Below, in pieces: positions 33,665 to 44,279 of a DNA stretch of 64,000 nt. Under the pieces are notes generated by a model that saw only the letters and a list, made by a program, of their open reading frames with translations, had not been told where the DNA came from and did no database searches. The translations under genes were made by a program, and so were the position numbers. The DNA is taken from contig JAUMVT010000004.1 in assembly GCA_030529995.1 (NCBI GenBank), positions 1-64,000 on the forward strand. Direction: 5' to 3'. Position 1 is the first letter of the stretch. Each line of letters begins with the position of its first letter. Origin of the DNA: Clostridia bacterium. Lineage in GTDB: Bacteria; Bacillota; Clostridia; Christensenellales; Aristaeellaceae.

Positions 33665-34945
33665 TTACAGTTCCAGCACATTGGCGCCCACGGGGCGGAT
33701 GTCCAGCGCATGGCAGCAGCGGTCGCCAAAGACCCCTTCCATGCAGCTGATGAAAGCATCCAGCTCGTCCTGGGGCACAAAGTTCAGGGTCGTTCCGGCA
33801 AAGCCGCCGCCGTGAACACGCCATGCACCCTTGCCATTCAGCATGTTTTCCGCCAGAGCCAACGCAAGAGAAAGCCCCTGTTCATCCGGCCGGGCGTACA
33901 CATTCTGCAGGTACATGAAGCTGGAACGTCCGCTGGCAATGATCTCCCGGAAGAAGGTATCCAAGTCATCCTTTTCCAGCGCGCTTACCTGCACCGGCAC
34001 CCGGCTGTTTTCCTGATAGAAGTGCATCGCCCGGAGAATGGCCCGGTCGCTTACCTTGCCGTGGAGCATGGGCAGTGCTTGCATGAATTCCTCGGAACGA
34101 ACACGACGCAGGCAATCTTCGCCAAAGTAATTGGCAACGGAGCGCATTTCGTTGGGGATGGCAGCATAGTCAGCCGTCAAGTCCGCATGGCTTCCGCCTG
34201 TGCCCACCACCACCAGTGCATACCCATGAGCCGCAAAGTCGAAGGAGGTAGGACGGACTTCCGGATCCTCATGCTTAAAGTCCACAGCCACAAGACCGCC
34301 GGCGGAAGAAGCCATCTGATCCATCAGTCCGCTGGGCTTGCCAAAGAATACGTTCTCCGCATACTGACTGATCTTCGCCCGCGTCTTGTAGTCCACTGTC
34401 ATGCCATTGTAGAGGTAATCAAGGATGGCGCACACCAGCACCTCAAAGGCCGCAGAGGAGCTTAATCCGCTGCCGGAGGCAACCGTAGACGTTACGGTAG
34501 CATCAAAGCCGCCGATGCGGTAGCCCAGCTCCGCCATGCGCGCTGCCACGCCGCGAATCAGTGCCGCAGTCGTTCCTTTTTCTTCTTCATGCACCGTCAG
34601 GTCGGACAAGTCCAGCGTAATCGGCGCATAACCCTCGCTGTTCAGGTGCACAAGCAGATCTTCTCTGGGGCTGACTGCCGCCAAGGTATCCAAGTTCACC
34701 GCAGCTGCCAACACCCGACCATGGTTGTGATCCGTATGATTACCGCCGATTTCCGTCCGTCCGGGGGCACTGATGAGCGCCACATCACCCTCATAATTAA
34801 AGGCTTCTTCATGACGCTTCAGCATGTTGATATGCCGTGCCGTCTGAGCCACAAGCATACCGTCCCGGCTGCCGTACAGGTGATTCAGCTGTTCCATCAC
34901 CTTGGGGGTTTTCAAGCTTCTGATTTTACTTGCATACTGACTCAT
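33665..34945 (-). CDS. galK: Galactokinase
   Basis: 426 residues, a GHMP kinase. The galactokinase signature APGRTEIGGNHTDHNHG (sugar-binding) is near residue 60, the ATP-binding SGSGLSSSAAFE near 165, and WRVHGGGFAGTTLNF near the C-terminus. It would phosphorylate galactose at C1 for the Leloir pathway. galT and galE are not in the window. It lies 57 bases downstream of a sugar-type binding protein gene on the same strand with no hairpin seen between, so the two may share a transcript. Other sugar 1-kinases of the family cannot be excluded. Confidence 0.85.
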   Translation of the reverse strand: MSQYASKIRSLKTPKVMEQLNHLYGSRDGMLVAQTARHINMLKRHEEAFNYEGDVALISAPGRTEIGGNHTDHNHGRVLAAAVNLDTLAAVSPREDLLVHLNSEGYAPITLDLSDLTVHEEEKGTTAALIRGVAARMAELGYRIGGFDATVTSTVASGSGLSSSAAFEVLVCAILDYLYNGMTVDYKTRAKISQYAENVFFGKPSGLMDQMASSAGGLVAVDFKHEDPEVRPTSFDFAAHGYALVVVGTGGSHADLTADYAAIPNEMRSVANYFGEDCLRRVRSEEFMQALPMLHGKVSDRAILRAMHFYQENSRVPVQVSALEKDDLDTFFREIIASGRSSFMYLQNVYARPDEQGLSLALALAENMLNGKGAWRVHGGGFAGTTLNFVPQDELDAFISCMEGVFGDRCCHALDIRPVGANVLEL

Positions 34946-35002
34946 GATCGTTCTCCGTCCTTCTTATGCTATTCGTTTTGCTCTGTGTATCACACGGAAT
35001 GA

Positions 35003-36496
35003 TTATTGAATGGCTTCCTGCCAGATGGAGATGAGTTCGTCAATCCCCCGATCGTGGACGTTTTGACAGAAGTCCTGCCAGGTTTCGTCATTGAGGGGGA
35101 TTTCGCCAGTTACAAAGCGAGTCATCGCGACCTCAGCATAAGCGCCAAGATCTGCCTGAATGTCCTTGACTCGTTCGTTTTGCTCCTCGGTCAGGGTGAC
35201 AAGGGGCATGGGCTGCACAGAAACCTTTTTCAGCTCTGCCAGCTGGGTAATCAGATTGCGCGTTTCCTTCTGGTCAAAGGCCAGCTGGAAAGAAACAGAA
35301 GAAAGTCCGGGCTGAATGCCGCCGTCCGCAATGGTCTTGTTAGGCAGAACGCTGGACGTTACTTCCTCATTGGCAGGAATCCAGCTCCATGTACCGTCGC
35401 TGTTGAACTGATAATCGACGCCTTCTTCCCCGGCCTGCACCAGTCGGCATCCTTCCTCGGTGTAGAGGTAATCCAGCCAGGAAAGCACCTGCGCAGGATC
35501 CTCACAGGCGGAGGTCACTGCAAAGGTTCCACGCACCACATCGCCCAGAAGGTCACGATAAACCTGCTTGCCTTCATAAGTAAGAGGCATCAGCAGTTCA
35601 TACTGACTCAGGGCACTGTTGGGCACAAGGGACAGGGGCGTCGGCGCCAGCATGACACCGTAGGTAATCGCTGCGCTGGAGTCCGTAATAGCCCTGAGGG
35701 AATCCGCCGTGGTAAATCCGGAAGTATCCAGCAAACCTTCCTCCCAGAGAGAATGCAGCCAGGTCAGGAAAGCCCGGTTTTCATCCTTGGTCAGGGTCGT
35801 CTGCACCTGGCCGTTGTCATCTACGTACAAATTATAATCATCCGACACAAGGCCGAAGGCATGACCCAGGAACCGAAGATCCCACATGCTCAGGAATTCC
35901 AGAGGCACTTCGTCCTTCTTGCCGTTGCCATTGGGATCCCGGTCACGGAAGGCACGCAGTACTTCCGTCAACTCTTCCGCGGTGGTGGGCACGCTCAAGC
36001 CCAGGGTATCCAGCCAGCTCTTGTTGATCCACATGGCATTGTTATTTTGAAGTTCATTGATCAGTGGCAGTGCCACAATCGCACCGTCCGGCAAAGAAAT
36101 GGCTTTCTCCCAGTCGGGATTTGCCTGAAGGAGAGCATACAGGTTAGGCATCGCCGTTTCCAGATAAGGGCGAAGATCAATCAAAACACCGGCTTCATAA
36201 AGTTCCAGCGTTTCCGTCGGCGTCAATTCCGCCTTGAACAGCGCATCTGGCAGGGTCGCATCGCCATTCAGCATATCCTGCTTGGCCTTGGTCCATGCCT
36301 GCTGCTCGGTGTACTGGGTTGTGGTCACGGTAAGGCCGGTAAGATTCTCCATGGCGGTAAAAAAATAATTGGTGCTCCAGTCATGAGCGGTGGAGCTTCC
36401 GCCGTCATATCCTGCAAGGGAGAAGCCCTCCGCCAACGCTCCGGCGGCGGAAAAACACAGGAGACAAGCCAGCATCATTGCTAAGCATTTGCGCAT
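35003..36496 (-). CDS. Extracellular solute-binding protein, family 1 (sugar type)
   Basis: 497 residues. The signal peptide MRKCLAMMLACLLCFSAAG ends ALA before EGFSLAG, without a proper lipobox. The mature protein has the LipO-like pattern LSVPTTAEELTEVLRAFRD, RDPNGNGKKDEVPLEF and WLHSLWEEGLLD. It would capture an oligosaccharide for a CUT1 ABC importer, but no permease genes are adjacent. The ATG at 36496 has GGAGG eight bases upstream; an in-frame start at 36514 does not. Adjacent galK hints at a galactose-containing ligand, which is inference only. Confidence 0.85.
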   Translation of the reverse strand: MRKCLAMMLACLLCFSAAGALAEGFSLAGYDGGSSTAHDWSTNYFFTAMENLTGLTVTTTQYTEQQAWTKAKQDMLNGDATLPDALFKAELTPTETLELYEAGVLIDLRPYLETAMPNLYALLQANPDWEKAISLPDGAIVALPLINELQNNNAMWINKSWLDTLGLSVPTTAEELTEVLRAFRDRDPNGNGKKDEVPLEFLSMWDLRFLGHAFGLVSDDYNLYVDDNGQVQTTLTKDENRAFLTWLHSLWEEGLLDTSGFTTADSLRAITDSSAAITYGVMLAPTPLSLVPNSALSQYELLMPLTYEGKQVYRDLLGDVVRGTFAVTSACEDPAQVLSWLDYLYTEEGCRLVQAGEEGVDYQFNSDGTWSWIPANEEVTSSVLPNKTIADGGIQPGLSSVSFQLAFDQKETRNLITQLAELKKVSVQPMPLVTLTEEQNERVKDIQADLGAYAEVAMTRFVTGEIPLNDETWQDFCQNVHDRGIDELISIWQEAIQ

Positions 36497-36529
36497 TGCA
36501 TCAACCTCCGGCAATCATTTGTTATGCAT

Positions 36530-36558
36530 AGTATATCGCTTTTTTTCATATTTGAAAA
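36530..36558 (-). promoter_or_regulatory. Promoter of the binding protein-galK unit
   Basis: Minus strand: -35 TTTTCA (36553-36558), 17-base spacer, -10 TATACT (36530-36535). Confidence 0.65.
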
Positions 36559-36690
36559 GTATTATTTTTCTACCATCGAACACAAGTTGGTCAAAGGTAC
36601 AGCCCTGCAGAGCCTGCTTCCTTTGCCTTTATGCGGCACTGTTTATTCATGCATCCGCATCGGATTCCAACCGGCAGTCAAAAAGAAACG

Positions 36691-36719
36691 TTGATTTTTT
36701 TTTCGAACTGTGCTAGCAT
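36691..36719 (+). promoter_or_regulatory. Promoter of the dprA-topA-trmFO-hslVU run
   Basis: -35 TTGATT (36691-36696), 17-base spacer with a T7-8 run, -10 TAGCAT (36714-36719) preceded by TGC. The leader is about 85 bases to the dprA ATG. Confidence 0.6.
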
Positions 36720-36809
36720 GGGCGTGTTTCTTGGGCTGTGTTTTCTTTAAGGAATTTGCAGTCAAATGTTTCGCCTTGCGTCGCAAAAAGCTGAAGGAGG
36801 TGGCCAAAC

Positions 36810-37916
36810 ATGCAGTATACACGAGAAGACGGATGTATGGCATGGCTGGCCAGCGGACGGCTCTCTTACGACTGCTTCTCTCACTTACTGGAGGAATTCG
36901 ACAGTGCTGAAAATGTGTACGATGCACTGCAGGAAAATGGCGCGGATGCACTGCGTGACTTTGTTCCTCCGGCACGGCTGGAACGCCTGATGGCCACCGC
37001 CGGCAAGAGGTCGATGCATCAGCTCTTGGTGACCATGCAGAAGCATCACATCGGTGTGCTGCAGCAGGATGATACCCATTATCCGGCGCTGCTGCGGCAC
37101 ATTAATGATCCGCCGATTGCGCTGTTTTATCAGGGCAATCCGGACTGCCTTGACGGCAGATGCATCACCATGGTGGGCGCACGAAAGGCGTCTCCCGCCG
37201 GGGTTCAGGCCACATTCAAGATTGCCAAGGAACTCAGTGAGGCAGGGGTTACGGTGGTCAGCGGCATGGCAGTGGGCATTGATACGGCTGCTCATCAGGG
37301 ATGCCTGGAAGGCGGAAGCCCTACGGCGGCCGTGCTGGCCTGCGGCCTTGATATCGACTATCCCAGCGAAAATGCCGGGCTGAAACGGCGCCTGCTGGAA
37401 AAAGGCGGGGTTCTGTTCAGCGAATATCCTCCGGGAACGCCGGCATTGGCGCGGCATTTTCCGGTACGCAACCGCATTCTGTCCGGTGTCAGCAAGGCCG
37501 TGATCATGATGGAATGCAGTCCGCATTCCGGCAGCATGCACACGGTGCAGCATGCGCTGGATCAGGGGCGTGATATTTACGCTTACCCCGGGCGAATCGA
37601 TACCCCCTGGGCGAAAGGTGCCCATCAGCTGCTCCGTGAGGGAGCCACTTATTTTACCTGTGCTGACGACATATTGACGGACATGAACTGGACTGGCGAA
37701 ACCCGAGCGAAGCAGGAGGCAGCAAAGAAAGAGCTGCCGCCGCTGACGGAAACCCAGCGAAAAATCCTGCAGGCGCTGGCAATCGAGGAAAAGTCCTATG
37801 ACCAGCTGGCAGCAGAAACTGGCATTCCCCCAACGGAACTATCCGGTGCACTGACCTTGCTGCACCTGAGAGGATCCATTCGTCCTCTCCCCGGCAAAAT
37901 GTATACAAAAACTTAA
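36810..37916 (+). CDS. dprA: DNA-processing protein DprA
   Basis: 368 residues. DprA binds incoming single-stranded DNA and loads RecA during natural transformation. An N-terminal SAM-like region (1-70) is followed by the Rossmann-like core (ITMVGARKASPAGVQ, VVSGMAVGIDTAAHQGCLEG, FPVRNRILSGVSKAVIMMEC, GSMHTVQHALDQGRDIYAYP) and a C-terminal winged helix (about 305-365). The usual ARGID reads AVGID here. GAAGGAGGTGG precedes the ATG. Leads the dprA-topA cluster as in Bacillus. Confidence 0.95.
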   Translation: MQYTREDGCMAWLASGRLSYDCFSHLLEEFDSAENVYDALQENGADALRDFVPPARLERLMATAGKRSMHQLLVTMQKHHIGVLQQDDTHYPALLRHINDPPIALFYQGNPDCLDGRCITMVGARKASPAGVQATFKIAKELSEAGVTVVSGMAVGIDTAAHQGCLEGGSPTAAVLACGLDIDYPSENAGLKRRLLEKGGVLFSEYPPGTPALARHFPVRNRILSGVSKAVIMMECSPHSGSMHTVQHALDQGRDIYAYPGRIDTPWAKGAHQLLREGATYFTCADDILTDMNWTGETRAKQEAAKKELPPLTETQRKILQALAIEEKSYDQLAAETGIPPTELSGALTLLHLRGSIRPLPGKMYTKT

Positions 37917-37946
37917 TGATAACATCATTGGGAGGCAGAAAAACCA

Positions 37947-40079
37947 ATGGCGGCTACCAAGCAAAAGCTCATTATTGTGGAGTCACCGGCCAAGGCTCGC
38001 ACAATCACGAAATTTCTCGGCAAAGGCTACAAAGTGGAAGCATCCCAGGGGCATGTCCGGGATTTGCCCAAATCCCAGATCGGTGTGGATGTGGATCACG
38101 ACTTTGAACTGAAGTATATTACCATCCGCGGGCGCGGCGACATTTTGAGCAGAATCCGGAAAGAAGCCAAGTCAGCTTCTCAGATTCTGCTTGCAACTGA
38201 CCCTGACCGTGAAGGTGAAGCCATCTCATGGCATCTGAGTCAGATTCTGAATGTGGATACAACCACGCCCTGCCGCATTGAATTTCATGAGGTTACCAAA
38301 CAGGCCATCCAGAATGCCATTAAGAATCCCCGGCCGCTGAATATGCAGCTAGTGGATGCCCAGCAGGCTCGCCGTGTGCTGGATCGGCTGGTGGGCTACA
38401 AGATCAGTCCTCTGCTGTGGGCAAAGGTGAAAAAGGGATTGTCCGCCGGACGGGTGCAGTCCGTAGCAACTCGCATGGTGGTCATGCGCGAGGAGGACAT
38501 TGAGGCCTTTATCCCCGAGGAATATTGGGACGTAACCGCCAAGATGCTGGTGCCCCAGTCCCACGGCCGGAAGCAGCACTTTACCGCCAAACTGTCCATG
38601 CTGGATGGGAAAAAGGCGCAAATTACCAATGCTGCCGAGGCGGAGGCTGCCGTAAAGCGCATTCAGGGTACCCACTTCACCGTTACCAATATTAAGCGTG
38701 CGGAAAAACGGAAAACGCCTGCCGCCCCCTTCACCACCTCCAGCCTGCAGCAGGAAGCCAGCCGGAAGCTGGGCTTTACTACGGCCAAAACCATGCAGGT
38801 GGTGCAGCAGCTTTATGAAGGCGTGGACATTGAAGGCGAAGGCACCCAAGGTATTGTCAGCTATATTCGTACCGACAGCGTACGCATCAGCGAAGAAGCT
38901 ATGACTGCCCTGCGGGCATACATTCCCGAGCGGTTCGGTCCGGAATACCTGCCGGAGAAGCCCATTGAGTACAAGGGCAGAAAAAATGCTCAGGAGGCTC
39001 ATGAGGCCATCCGTCCCACGGATGTACGGCGCACACCCGAAAAAATCAAGGCATCCCTGACCAAGGAACAGTACAATCTGTACCGGTTGATCTACAATCG
39101 CTTCCTGACCAGCCAGATGATGCCTGCCCTGTACGAAACCATGACCATGGAGCTGACCGGGGAGCAGGTAGGGCTTCGCTTCTACGGGGAGCACAAGAAG
39201 TTTGCCGGCTTCACCTCCGTCTATGAGGAAGGTCTGGATGACGAGGTCAGCACCATCGAGACCAGTCTTCCCGCACTGGCGGAAGGTGAGCGGGTCGAAG
39301 TGGATGATGTGGAAAGCGAGCAGCACTTCACCCAGCCCCCGTCCCGGTACACGGAAGCTTCCCTTGTCCGGGCATTGGATGAAATGGGCATCGGCCGTCC
39401 TTCCACGTTTGCGCCTACCATTACGACCATTATTACCCGGGGCTATGTCAGCAAGGAGAAGAAGCGGCTGTACCCTACGGAGCTGGGCAGAATGGTCACC
39501 AGCATGATGGAAGAATATTTTGCTGACATCGTGGATACCGAGTTCACCGCCAAAATGGAAGAGCAGCTGGACGAGGTGGAAGAGGGCAAAATTCAGTGGA
39601 AGGAAATCCTCCGGGAATTCTATCCCCCCTTTGAAAAGACCTTGGAAAAGGCCGAGCAGCAGATTGAAAAGGTGGAAGTGCACGACGAGGTCAGTGATGT
39701 GCAGTGCGACAAGTGCGGTGCCATGATGGTCTACAAAATGGGTCGCTACGGTCGGTTCCTGGCCTGCCCCAATTTCCCGGAATGCCGCAACACCAAACCC
39801 ATCCTCACCTACATTGATGCCCCCTGTCCCAAGTGCGGCGCAAGGCTCATGGAGAAAACCAGCAAGAAAAATCGGAAGTTCTACGGCTGCGAGCGTTACC
39901 CGGACTGCGACTTTGTCTCCTGGGAAAAGCCTGTGGCGGAGAAGTGTCCTCAGTGCGGCAGCTACATGGTAGAAAAGCGCGGCCGAAAGGGCGAGGTATG
40001 GCATCTGTGCTCCAACGAGACCTGCCGCTGCCGGGTTGAAGTCCATGCAGAAGGGCAGGATGAAGCAGAGGATGAATGA
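37947..40079 (+). CDS. topA: DNA topoisomerase I
   Basis: 710 residues. Type IA enzyme that relaxes negative supercoils. The Toprim domain begins [13 protein letters not shown], with [14 protein letters not shown]; the active-site tyrosine is Y306 in [10 protein letters not shown]. Three C-terminal tetracysteine zinc ribbons follow (starting [18 protein letters not shown] and CPQCGSYMV). Thirty bases after dprA with GGGAGG as its site. Complete. Confidence 0.97.
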   Translation: MAATKQKLIIVESPAKARTITKFLGKGYKVEASQGHVRDLPKSQIGVDVDHDFELKYITIRGRGDILSRIRKEAKSASQILLATDPDREGEAISWHLSQILNVDTTTPCRIEFHEVTKQAIQNAIKNPRPLNMQLVDAQQARRVLDRLVGYKISPLLWAKVKKGLSAGRVQSVATRMVVMREEDIEAFIPEEYWDVTAKMLVPQSHGRKQHFTAKLSMLDGKKAQITNAAEAEAAVKRIQGTHFTVTNIKRAEKRKTPAAPFTTSSLQQEASRKLGFTTAKTMQVVQQLYEGVDIEGEGTQGIVSYIRTDSVRISEEAMTALRAYIPERFGPEYLPEKPIEYKGRKNAQEAHEAIRPTDVRRTPEKIKASLTKEQYNLYRLIYNRFLTSQMMPALYETMTMELTGEQVGLRFYGEHKKFAGFTSVYEEGLDDEVSTIETSLPALAEGERVEVDDVESEQHFTQPPSRYTEASLVRALDEMGIGRPSTFAPTITTIITRGYVSKEKKRLYPTELGRMVTSMMEEYFADIVDTEFTAKMEEQLDEVEEGKIQWKEILREFYPPFEKTLEKAEQQIEKVEVHDEVSDVQCDKCGAMMVYKMGRYGRFLACPNFPECRNTKPILTYIDAPCPKCGARLMEKTSKKNRKFYGCERYPDCDFVSWEKPVAEKCPQCGSYMVEKRGRKGEVWHLCSNETCRCRVEVHAEGQDEAEDE

Positions 40080-41403
40080 TACCACGTGCCTCCATGCAAC
40101 GGTTGTCGGCGCAGGTCTGGCCGGCAGTGAAGCGGCCTGGCAGCTGGCCAAGCAGGGAATTCATGTAACGCTGTACGAAATGAAGCCGGAGAAAATGAGC
40201 CCTGCCCATCATTCGCCCTTGATGGCCGAGCTCGTCTGCTCCAATTCTCTCCGTTCCGACAGGCTGACCAACGCAGTGGGTCTGCTGAAGGAAGAAATGC
40301 GGCTGTGTGACTCCCTCGTCATGAAGGCTGCCGATCAGGCGCGAGTTCCTGCCGGCGGCGCATTGGCGGTGGATCGGGACGCTTTTTCCGGATACATTAC
40401 GAAGACACTGCACGAGCATCCCCTGATTCATGTCGTTTCGGAAGAAGTGACAGAAATTCCGGAATCCCCGGTGATTATCGCCTCCGGGCCGCTCACATCG
40501 GATGCGCTGGCCGATGCCATTGCAGCACTTCCAGGATTGGGTACGCTGCATTTCTACGACGCGGCTGCGCCCATTGTCACATTGGAATCCCTGAACATGG
40601 AAAAGATTTTCCGTCAATCCCGGTATGACCGGGGAGATGATTATCTTAACTGCCCCATGACGGAAGAGGAATACAACGCCTTTGTGGATGCTTTGCTGGC
40701 GGCGGAAACGGCCGAAGTGCATGGCTTTGAAGAAACAAAAGTGTTTGAGGGCTGCATGCCGGTTGAATCCATGGCACGGCGTGGACGAATGGTGCTTGCC
40801 TTTGGCTCCATGAAGCCCGTCGGCCTGAAAGATCCCAGAACGGGAAAGGAAGCCTTTGCGGTTGTCCAGCTGCGGCAGGATAACGAGCAGGGAACCCTGT
40901 TCAATATTGTCGGCTTTCAGACCCGGCTGAAATTCCCGGAGCAGAAGCGTGTCTTCGGCATGATTCCCGGCCTGGAGAATGCCGCCTATGCCCGGTACGG
41001 CGTGATGCACCGCAACACCTTTCTGCAATCCCCCGGTTTCCTGAATGCCCACTTTGAGATGATCGCCCGACCCCAAACCTATTTTGCCGGGCAAATGACC
41101 GGCGTGGAGGGTTATGTGGAAAGCGCCGCCAGCGGACTGATCTGCGGTCTGTCTCTGGGGCGCGATCTCCGCGGACTGGGGACTGCTGAGCTGCCGGGCA
41201 TCACTGCCCTGGGGGCTATGGGACGCTACATCAGCACCCCCAATCACAATTTCCAGCCCATGAACTGTTCCTTTGGGCTGATTGACAGCCTGCCCATTGA
41301 CAAGGAGCATAAAAAAATCCGCAACAAGGCACAGCGGTATGAAGCTGTTTCTGCCCGGTCACTGGCTTACATGAAGGAATGGCTTGCCGGTCTGGACGAA
41401 TAA
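40060..41403 (+). CDS. trmFO: tRNA (m5U54) methyltransferase, folate/FAD-dependent
   Basis: 447 residues. TrmFO methylates U54 of tRNA using methylenetetrahydrofolate and FADH2. Signature [20 protein letters not shown] at the N-terminus; later [32 protein letters not shown] and [16 protein letters not shown] near the end. The start is uncertain: ATG 40060 has AAGGG four bases upstream, ATG 40072 (MNDTT) is also in frame; either overlaps the topA end. Normal neighbour of topA in Bacillota. Confidence 0.95.
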   Translation: MKQRMNDTTCLHATVVGAGLAGSEAAWQLAKQGIHVTLYEMKPEKMSPAHHSPLMAELVCSNSLRSDRLTNAVGLLKEEMRLCDSLVMKAADQARVPAGGALAVDRDAFSGYITKTLHEHPLIHVVSEEVTEIPESPVIIASGPLTSDALADAIAALPGLGTLHFYDAAAPIVTLESLNMEKIFRQSRYDRGDDYLNCPMTEEEYNAFVDALLAAETAEVHGFEETKVFEGCMPVESMARRGRMVLAFGSMKPVGLKDPRTGKEAFAVVQLRQDNEQGTLFNIVGFQTRLKFPEQKRVFGMIPGLENAAYARYGVMHRNTFLQSPGFLNAHFEMIARPQTYFAGQMTGVEGYVESAASGLICGLSLGRDLRGLGTAELPGITALGAMGRYISTPNHNFQPMNCSFGLIDSLPIDKEHKKIRNKAQRYEAVSARSLAYMKEWLAGLDE

Positions 41404-41485
41404 GCTTCACTTCCGGTTCATATTGCTTTGCTACAGTGTACCTTACCTGCGCTGTATAGGCTCAGGCAGAAAAAGGAGCGATAGA

Positions 41486-42025
41486 ATGAGCGTAACATTT
41501 CGGGGCACAACCATTTGCGCTGTGCAAAAGGACGGCCACATTGCCATCGCCGGCGACGGTCAGGTGACCATGGGTGAACATACGGTATTTAAGAATTCTG
41601 CACGGAAGGTTCGCCGCATTTTCGGCGGTCAGGTTGTTACCGGGTTTGCCGGTACGGTTTCCGATGCTTTTACCCTGTGCGAGAAATTCGAAGAAAAGCT
41701 GACCCAGTGCGGCGGCAATTTGGAGCGGGCGGCAGTCGCCGTTGCCCAGAGCTGGCGGGGCGATCAGGCTATGCGCCAGCTGGATTCTCTGATGATTGTA
41801 GCCAACAAGGAAACCATGCTGATTCTCAGCGGCACGGGTGAAGTCATCGAGCCGGACGGCGGCATTGCGGCCATCGGCTCCGGCGGCAACTACGCCCTTG
41901 CGGCAGCCCGTGCGCTGAAGGACAACACGGATCTGTCTGCCCATGAGATTGCCGAAAAGGCACTGCACATTGCCGCATCCATCTGTGTGTACACCAATGA
42001 TAACGTCATTGTTGAAGACGTGTGA
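41486..42025 (+). CDS. hslV: ATP-dependent protease subunit HslV (ClpQ)
   Basis: 179 residues. Proteolytic ring of the HslUV protease. The conserved [20 protein letters not shown] is preceded by MSVTFRG. In E. coli the catalytic Thr follows Met directly, whereas Bacillus CodW keeps a short extension and uses an N-terminal Ser; this protein has the latter layout (M-S). [12 protein letters not shown] and [15 protein letters not shown] are conserved. The ATG at 41486 has AAAGGAG upstream. hslU starts 14 bases after the stop. xerC/codV is not between trmFO and hslV. Confidence 0.95.
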   Translation: MSVTFRGTTICAVQKDGHIAIAGDGQVTMGEHTVFKNSARKVRRIFGGQVVTGFAGTVSDAFTLCEKFEEKLTQCGGNLERAAVAVAQSWRGDQAMRQLDSLMIVANKETMLILSGTGEVIEPDGGIAAIGSGGNYALAAARALKDNTDLSAHEIAEKALHIAASICVYTNDNVIVEDV

Positions 42026-42039
42026 GAGGAGGATCAACC

Positions 42040-43404
42040 ATGGCTGAACTGAGTCCTCGGCAAATCGTACGGGAGCTGGATCGTTATATTATCGGCCAGG
42101 ATGATGCGAAAAAATCGGTAGCCATTGCCCTGCGCAATCGGTATCGCCGCTCCTGCGTGGATGAAAAAATGCGGGAGGAAATTAGCCCCAAGAATATTCT
42201 GATGATCGGACCTACCGGTGTGGGCAAAACGGAGATCGCCCGCCGTCTGGCCAAGCTTGTCAACGCTCCCTTTGTGAAGGTGGAAGCCACCAAGTTCACC
42301 GAAGTGGGCTATGTGGGTCGGGACGTGGAAAGTATCGTCCGTGACCTGATTGAAAATGCCATCCGCATGGTCAAGGATGAGTACACCAAGAAGGTGGAGC
42401 CCCGTGCCAAGGTGCTGGCGGAAGATCGGCTGGTGACCCTGCTGGTATCTCCTCCGCAGAAGAATTCCTCCAATCCCCTGGACTTCCTTCTGGGCAAAAA
42501 GAAGGAAGAAGAGCCCAGTGCAGAGGAACAGCAGAAGCTTTCCGGCAAGCGTGAAGAGGTTCGTCAGCAGCTCATGCGGGGCGAGCTGGAAGACCGGGAA
42601 CTGGAAATCGAAGTGGAAGAAGCCATGCCTCAGCTGGAGGTTGGAGGCAACTCCATCAGCCTTGGAGACATGATGGGCAACATGATGCCCAAGCGTACCA
42701 AGATCCGCCACGTGAAGGTGAAGGAAGCCCGGAAGCTGCTCATGCAGGAGGAAGCCTCCAAGCTGATTGACATGGATGCCGTACAGGACGAAGCCATTGC
42801 CCGTGCGGAGCAGAACGGCATTGTCTTCATTGACGAAATCGACAAAATTGCGGAGCGAGGCGGCCACGGCGGCCCTGATGTCAGCCGTGAAGGCGTTCAG
42901 CGTGATATCCTGCCCATTGTGGAGGGGTGCACGGTAAACACCAAGTACGGCCCTGTGAAGACGGACTTCATGCTCTTCATTGCAGCCGGTGCCTTCCATG
43001 TGTCCAAGGTCAGCGACTTGATTCCCGAGCTGCAGGGTCGGTTCCCCGTCCGGGTTCAGCTGAAGAGCCTGACTCAGGAAGATTTCGAAAAGATTCTGAC
43101 TCAGCCCGACAATGCCTTGACCCTGCAGTATCGTGCCCTGCTGGAAGTGGATCATGTGCTGCTGAACTTTGAAGACAGCGCCATTAGCGCCATTGCGGAA
43201 GCCGCTTACAACGCCAACGAAGCTCAGGAAGACATTGGCGCACGCCGTCTTCATGCCGTGTTCGAAGAGCTGCTGGAGGATATTTCTTTCAATGCAGGCG
43301 ACGCTGACATGCCGCCTGTGGAGCTGAACATCACAGGGGATTATGTGCGCCAGCACCTACAAAGCGAAGGCGCAGCCAGGGACATCCGCCGCTATATTCT
43401 CTGA
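42040..43404 (+). CDS. hslU: ATP-dependent protease ATPase subunit HslU (ClpY)
   Basis: 454 residues. AAA+ unfoldase that feeds HslV. Walker [10 protein letters not shown], the pore loop [11 protein letters not shown], Walker [13 protein letters not shown], and the C-terminal tail ending DIRRYIL, which inserts into HslV. The I-domain between about 110 and 240 is present. AGAGGAGG precedes the ATG. codY, the usual next gene in Bacillus, is absent; a secreted protein gene follows instead. Confidence 0.96.
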   Translation: MAELSPRQIVRELDRYIIGQDDAKKSVAIALRNRYRRSCVDEKMREEISPKNILMIGPTGVGKTEIARRLAKLVNAPFVKVEATKFTEVGYVGRDVESIVRDLIENAIRMVKDEYTKKVEPRAKVLAEDRLVTLLVSPPQKNSSNPLDFLLGKKKEEEPSAEEQQKLSGKREEVRQQLMRGELEDRELEIEVEEAMPQLEVGGNSISLGDMMGNMMPKRTKIRHVKVKEARKLLMQEEASKLIDMDAVQDEAIARAEQNGIVFIDEIDKIAERGGHGGPDVSREGVQRDILPIVEGCTVNTKYGPVKTDFMLFIAAGAFHVSKVSDLIPELQGRFPVRVQLKSLTQEDFEKILTQPDNALTLQYRALLEVDHVLLNFEDSAISAIAEAAYNANEAQEDIGARRLHAVFEELLEDISFNAGDADMPPVELNITGDYVRQHLQSEGAARDIRRYIL

Positions 43405-43455
43405 TCAGGAATCACCGTACGTACCGGCATTGTCCAATCAAAGGAGGACGATCTT

Positions 43456-44214
43456 GTGTTTCGGCGTATCATTGCTTTGCTCTGCACCCTGGTGCTGCTG
43501 CTTTCAGCATCTACTTCTTTGGCAGAAGGATTTTCTGTGGAAGTAAGCAGCCAGACCGATGCGCAAAGGCTTGTGCGCGGCTATGATGCGGAGGAAGGCT
43601 ACATCTACATCAACTATGGCCGCTATCCCTATGAAGCAGACGGCACCATTGCTCCCGTGCTATGGCGTGTGCTGGGTGTGAGCGAGGATGGCTGGGCTCT
43701 GCTGCTGACAGAGTATGTGATTGACTTTGCCATGTACAACACGGAGAAGGTCAACATCTACGAATGGAAGGGCAACACCATTTACCATACGCTGAATGAT
43801 GATATGCGGAAGGTCATGTTTACCGATGAGGAGTTGACAGCCGTTCGCTACTCCGAGGAAAAGGGCTGGCTGTATTATCTGGACAACGAGGACTACCGCA
43901 ACACAGCCTACGGTTTCCGTCATTGGCAGCTGAAGCCGCAGAAGGAACGGGAATGCAAGCCTACGCCCTACGCCATGACCCATCCGGACGCATGGTGTGA
44001 CAAGAGCAACGGCTGCACCTGGTACTTCTCTACAGGCATTCCCCGGAGAGGATACCACAACCTGATCGGTTATGACGGACACACCTCCACCGCAGCCAAC
44101 AACCGAAACGGCGGCGTACGCTGTGCCTGCAAGCTGGATCTGAGCATGCTGAGCAACGTTTCCGGCAGCGGTACCTTGGAGGATCCTTACAGCTTCGACG
44201 TGGTGGATGAATAA
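43456..44214 (+). CDS. Secreted DUF6273-like protein
   Basis: 252 residues from GTG with AAAGGAGGACG upstream. A signal peptide (about 1-23, ending SLA before EGF) precedes a domain reading YIYINYGRYPYEADG, APVLWRVLGVSEDGWALLLT and NGGVRCACKLDLSML, which fits DUF6273, a C-type-lectin-like domain of unknown role in gut Clostridia. Transcribed with or just after hslVU; ends with a strong terminator. Function not known. Confidence 0.7.
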   Translation: MFRRIIALLCTLVLLLSASTSLAEGFSVEVSSQTDAQRLVRGYDAEEGYIYINYGRYPYEADGTIAPVLWRVLGVSEDGWALLLTEYVIDFAMYNTEKVNIYEWKGNTIYHTLNDDMRKVMFTDEELTAVRYSEEKGWLYYLDNEDYRNTAYGFRHWQLKPQKERECKPTPYAMTHPDAWCDKSNGCTWYFSTGIPRRGYHNLIGYDGHTSTAANNRNGGVRCACKLDLSMLSNVSGSGTLEDPYSFDVVDE

Positions 44215-44225
44215 AAATCAGGCAT

Positions 44226-44279
44226 CGAAAAAACGTGCCGGCGGTGATCACATTTGCACCGTCCGGCACGTTTTCTTTC
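44226..44279. terminator. Bidirectional terminator after the DUF6273-like gene
   Basis: AAAACGTGCCGGCGGTG pairs with CACCGTCCGGCACGTTTT, followed by CTTTC on plus; an A-rich flank gives T residues on minus. It also serves the converging flavodoxin-fold gene. Confidence 0.88.

Larger units (their letters stand above)
36497..36809. other. 313-base divergent region between the binding protein gene and dprA
   Basis: Contains the minus-strand promoter at 36530-36558 and the plus-strand promoter at 36691-36719. The remainder, about 36560-36690, shows no gene, hairpin or repeat that I could support. Confidence 0.65.

Noticed and set aside
38349..40151. 600-codon open frame antisense to topA
   Set aside because: It is a shadow of the GC-rich topA coding frame, lacks a ribosome site and shows no protein family pattern, whereas topA is unmistakable.
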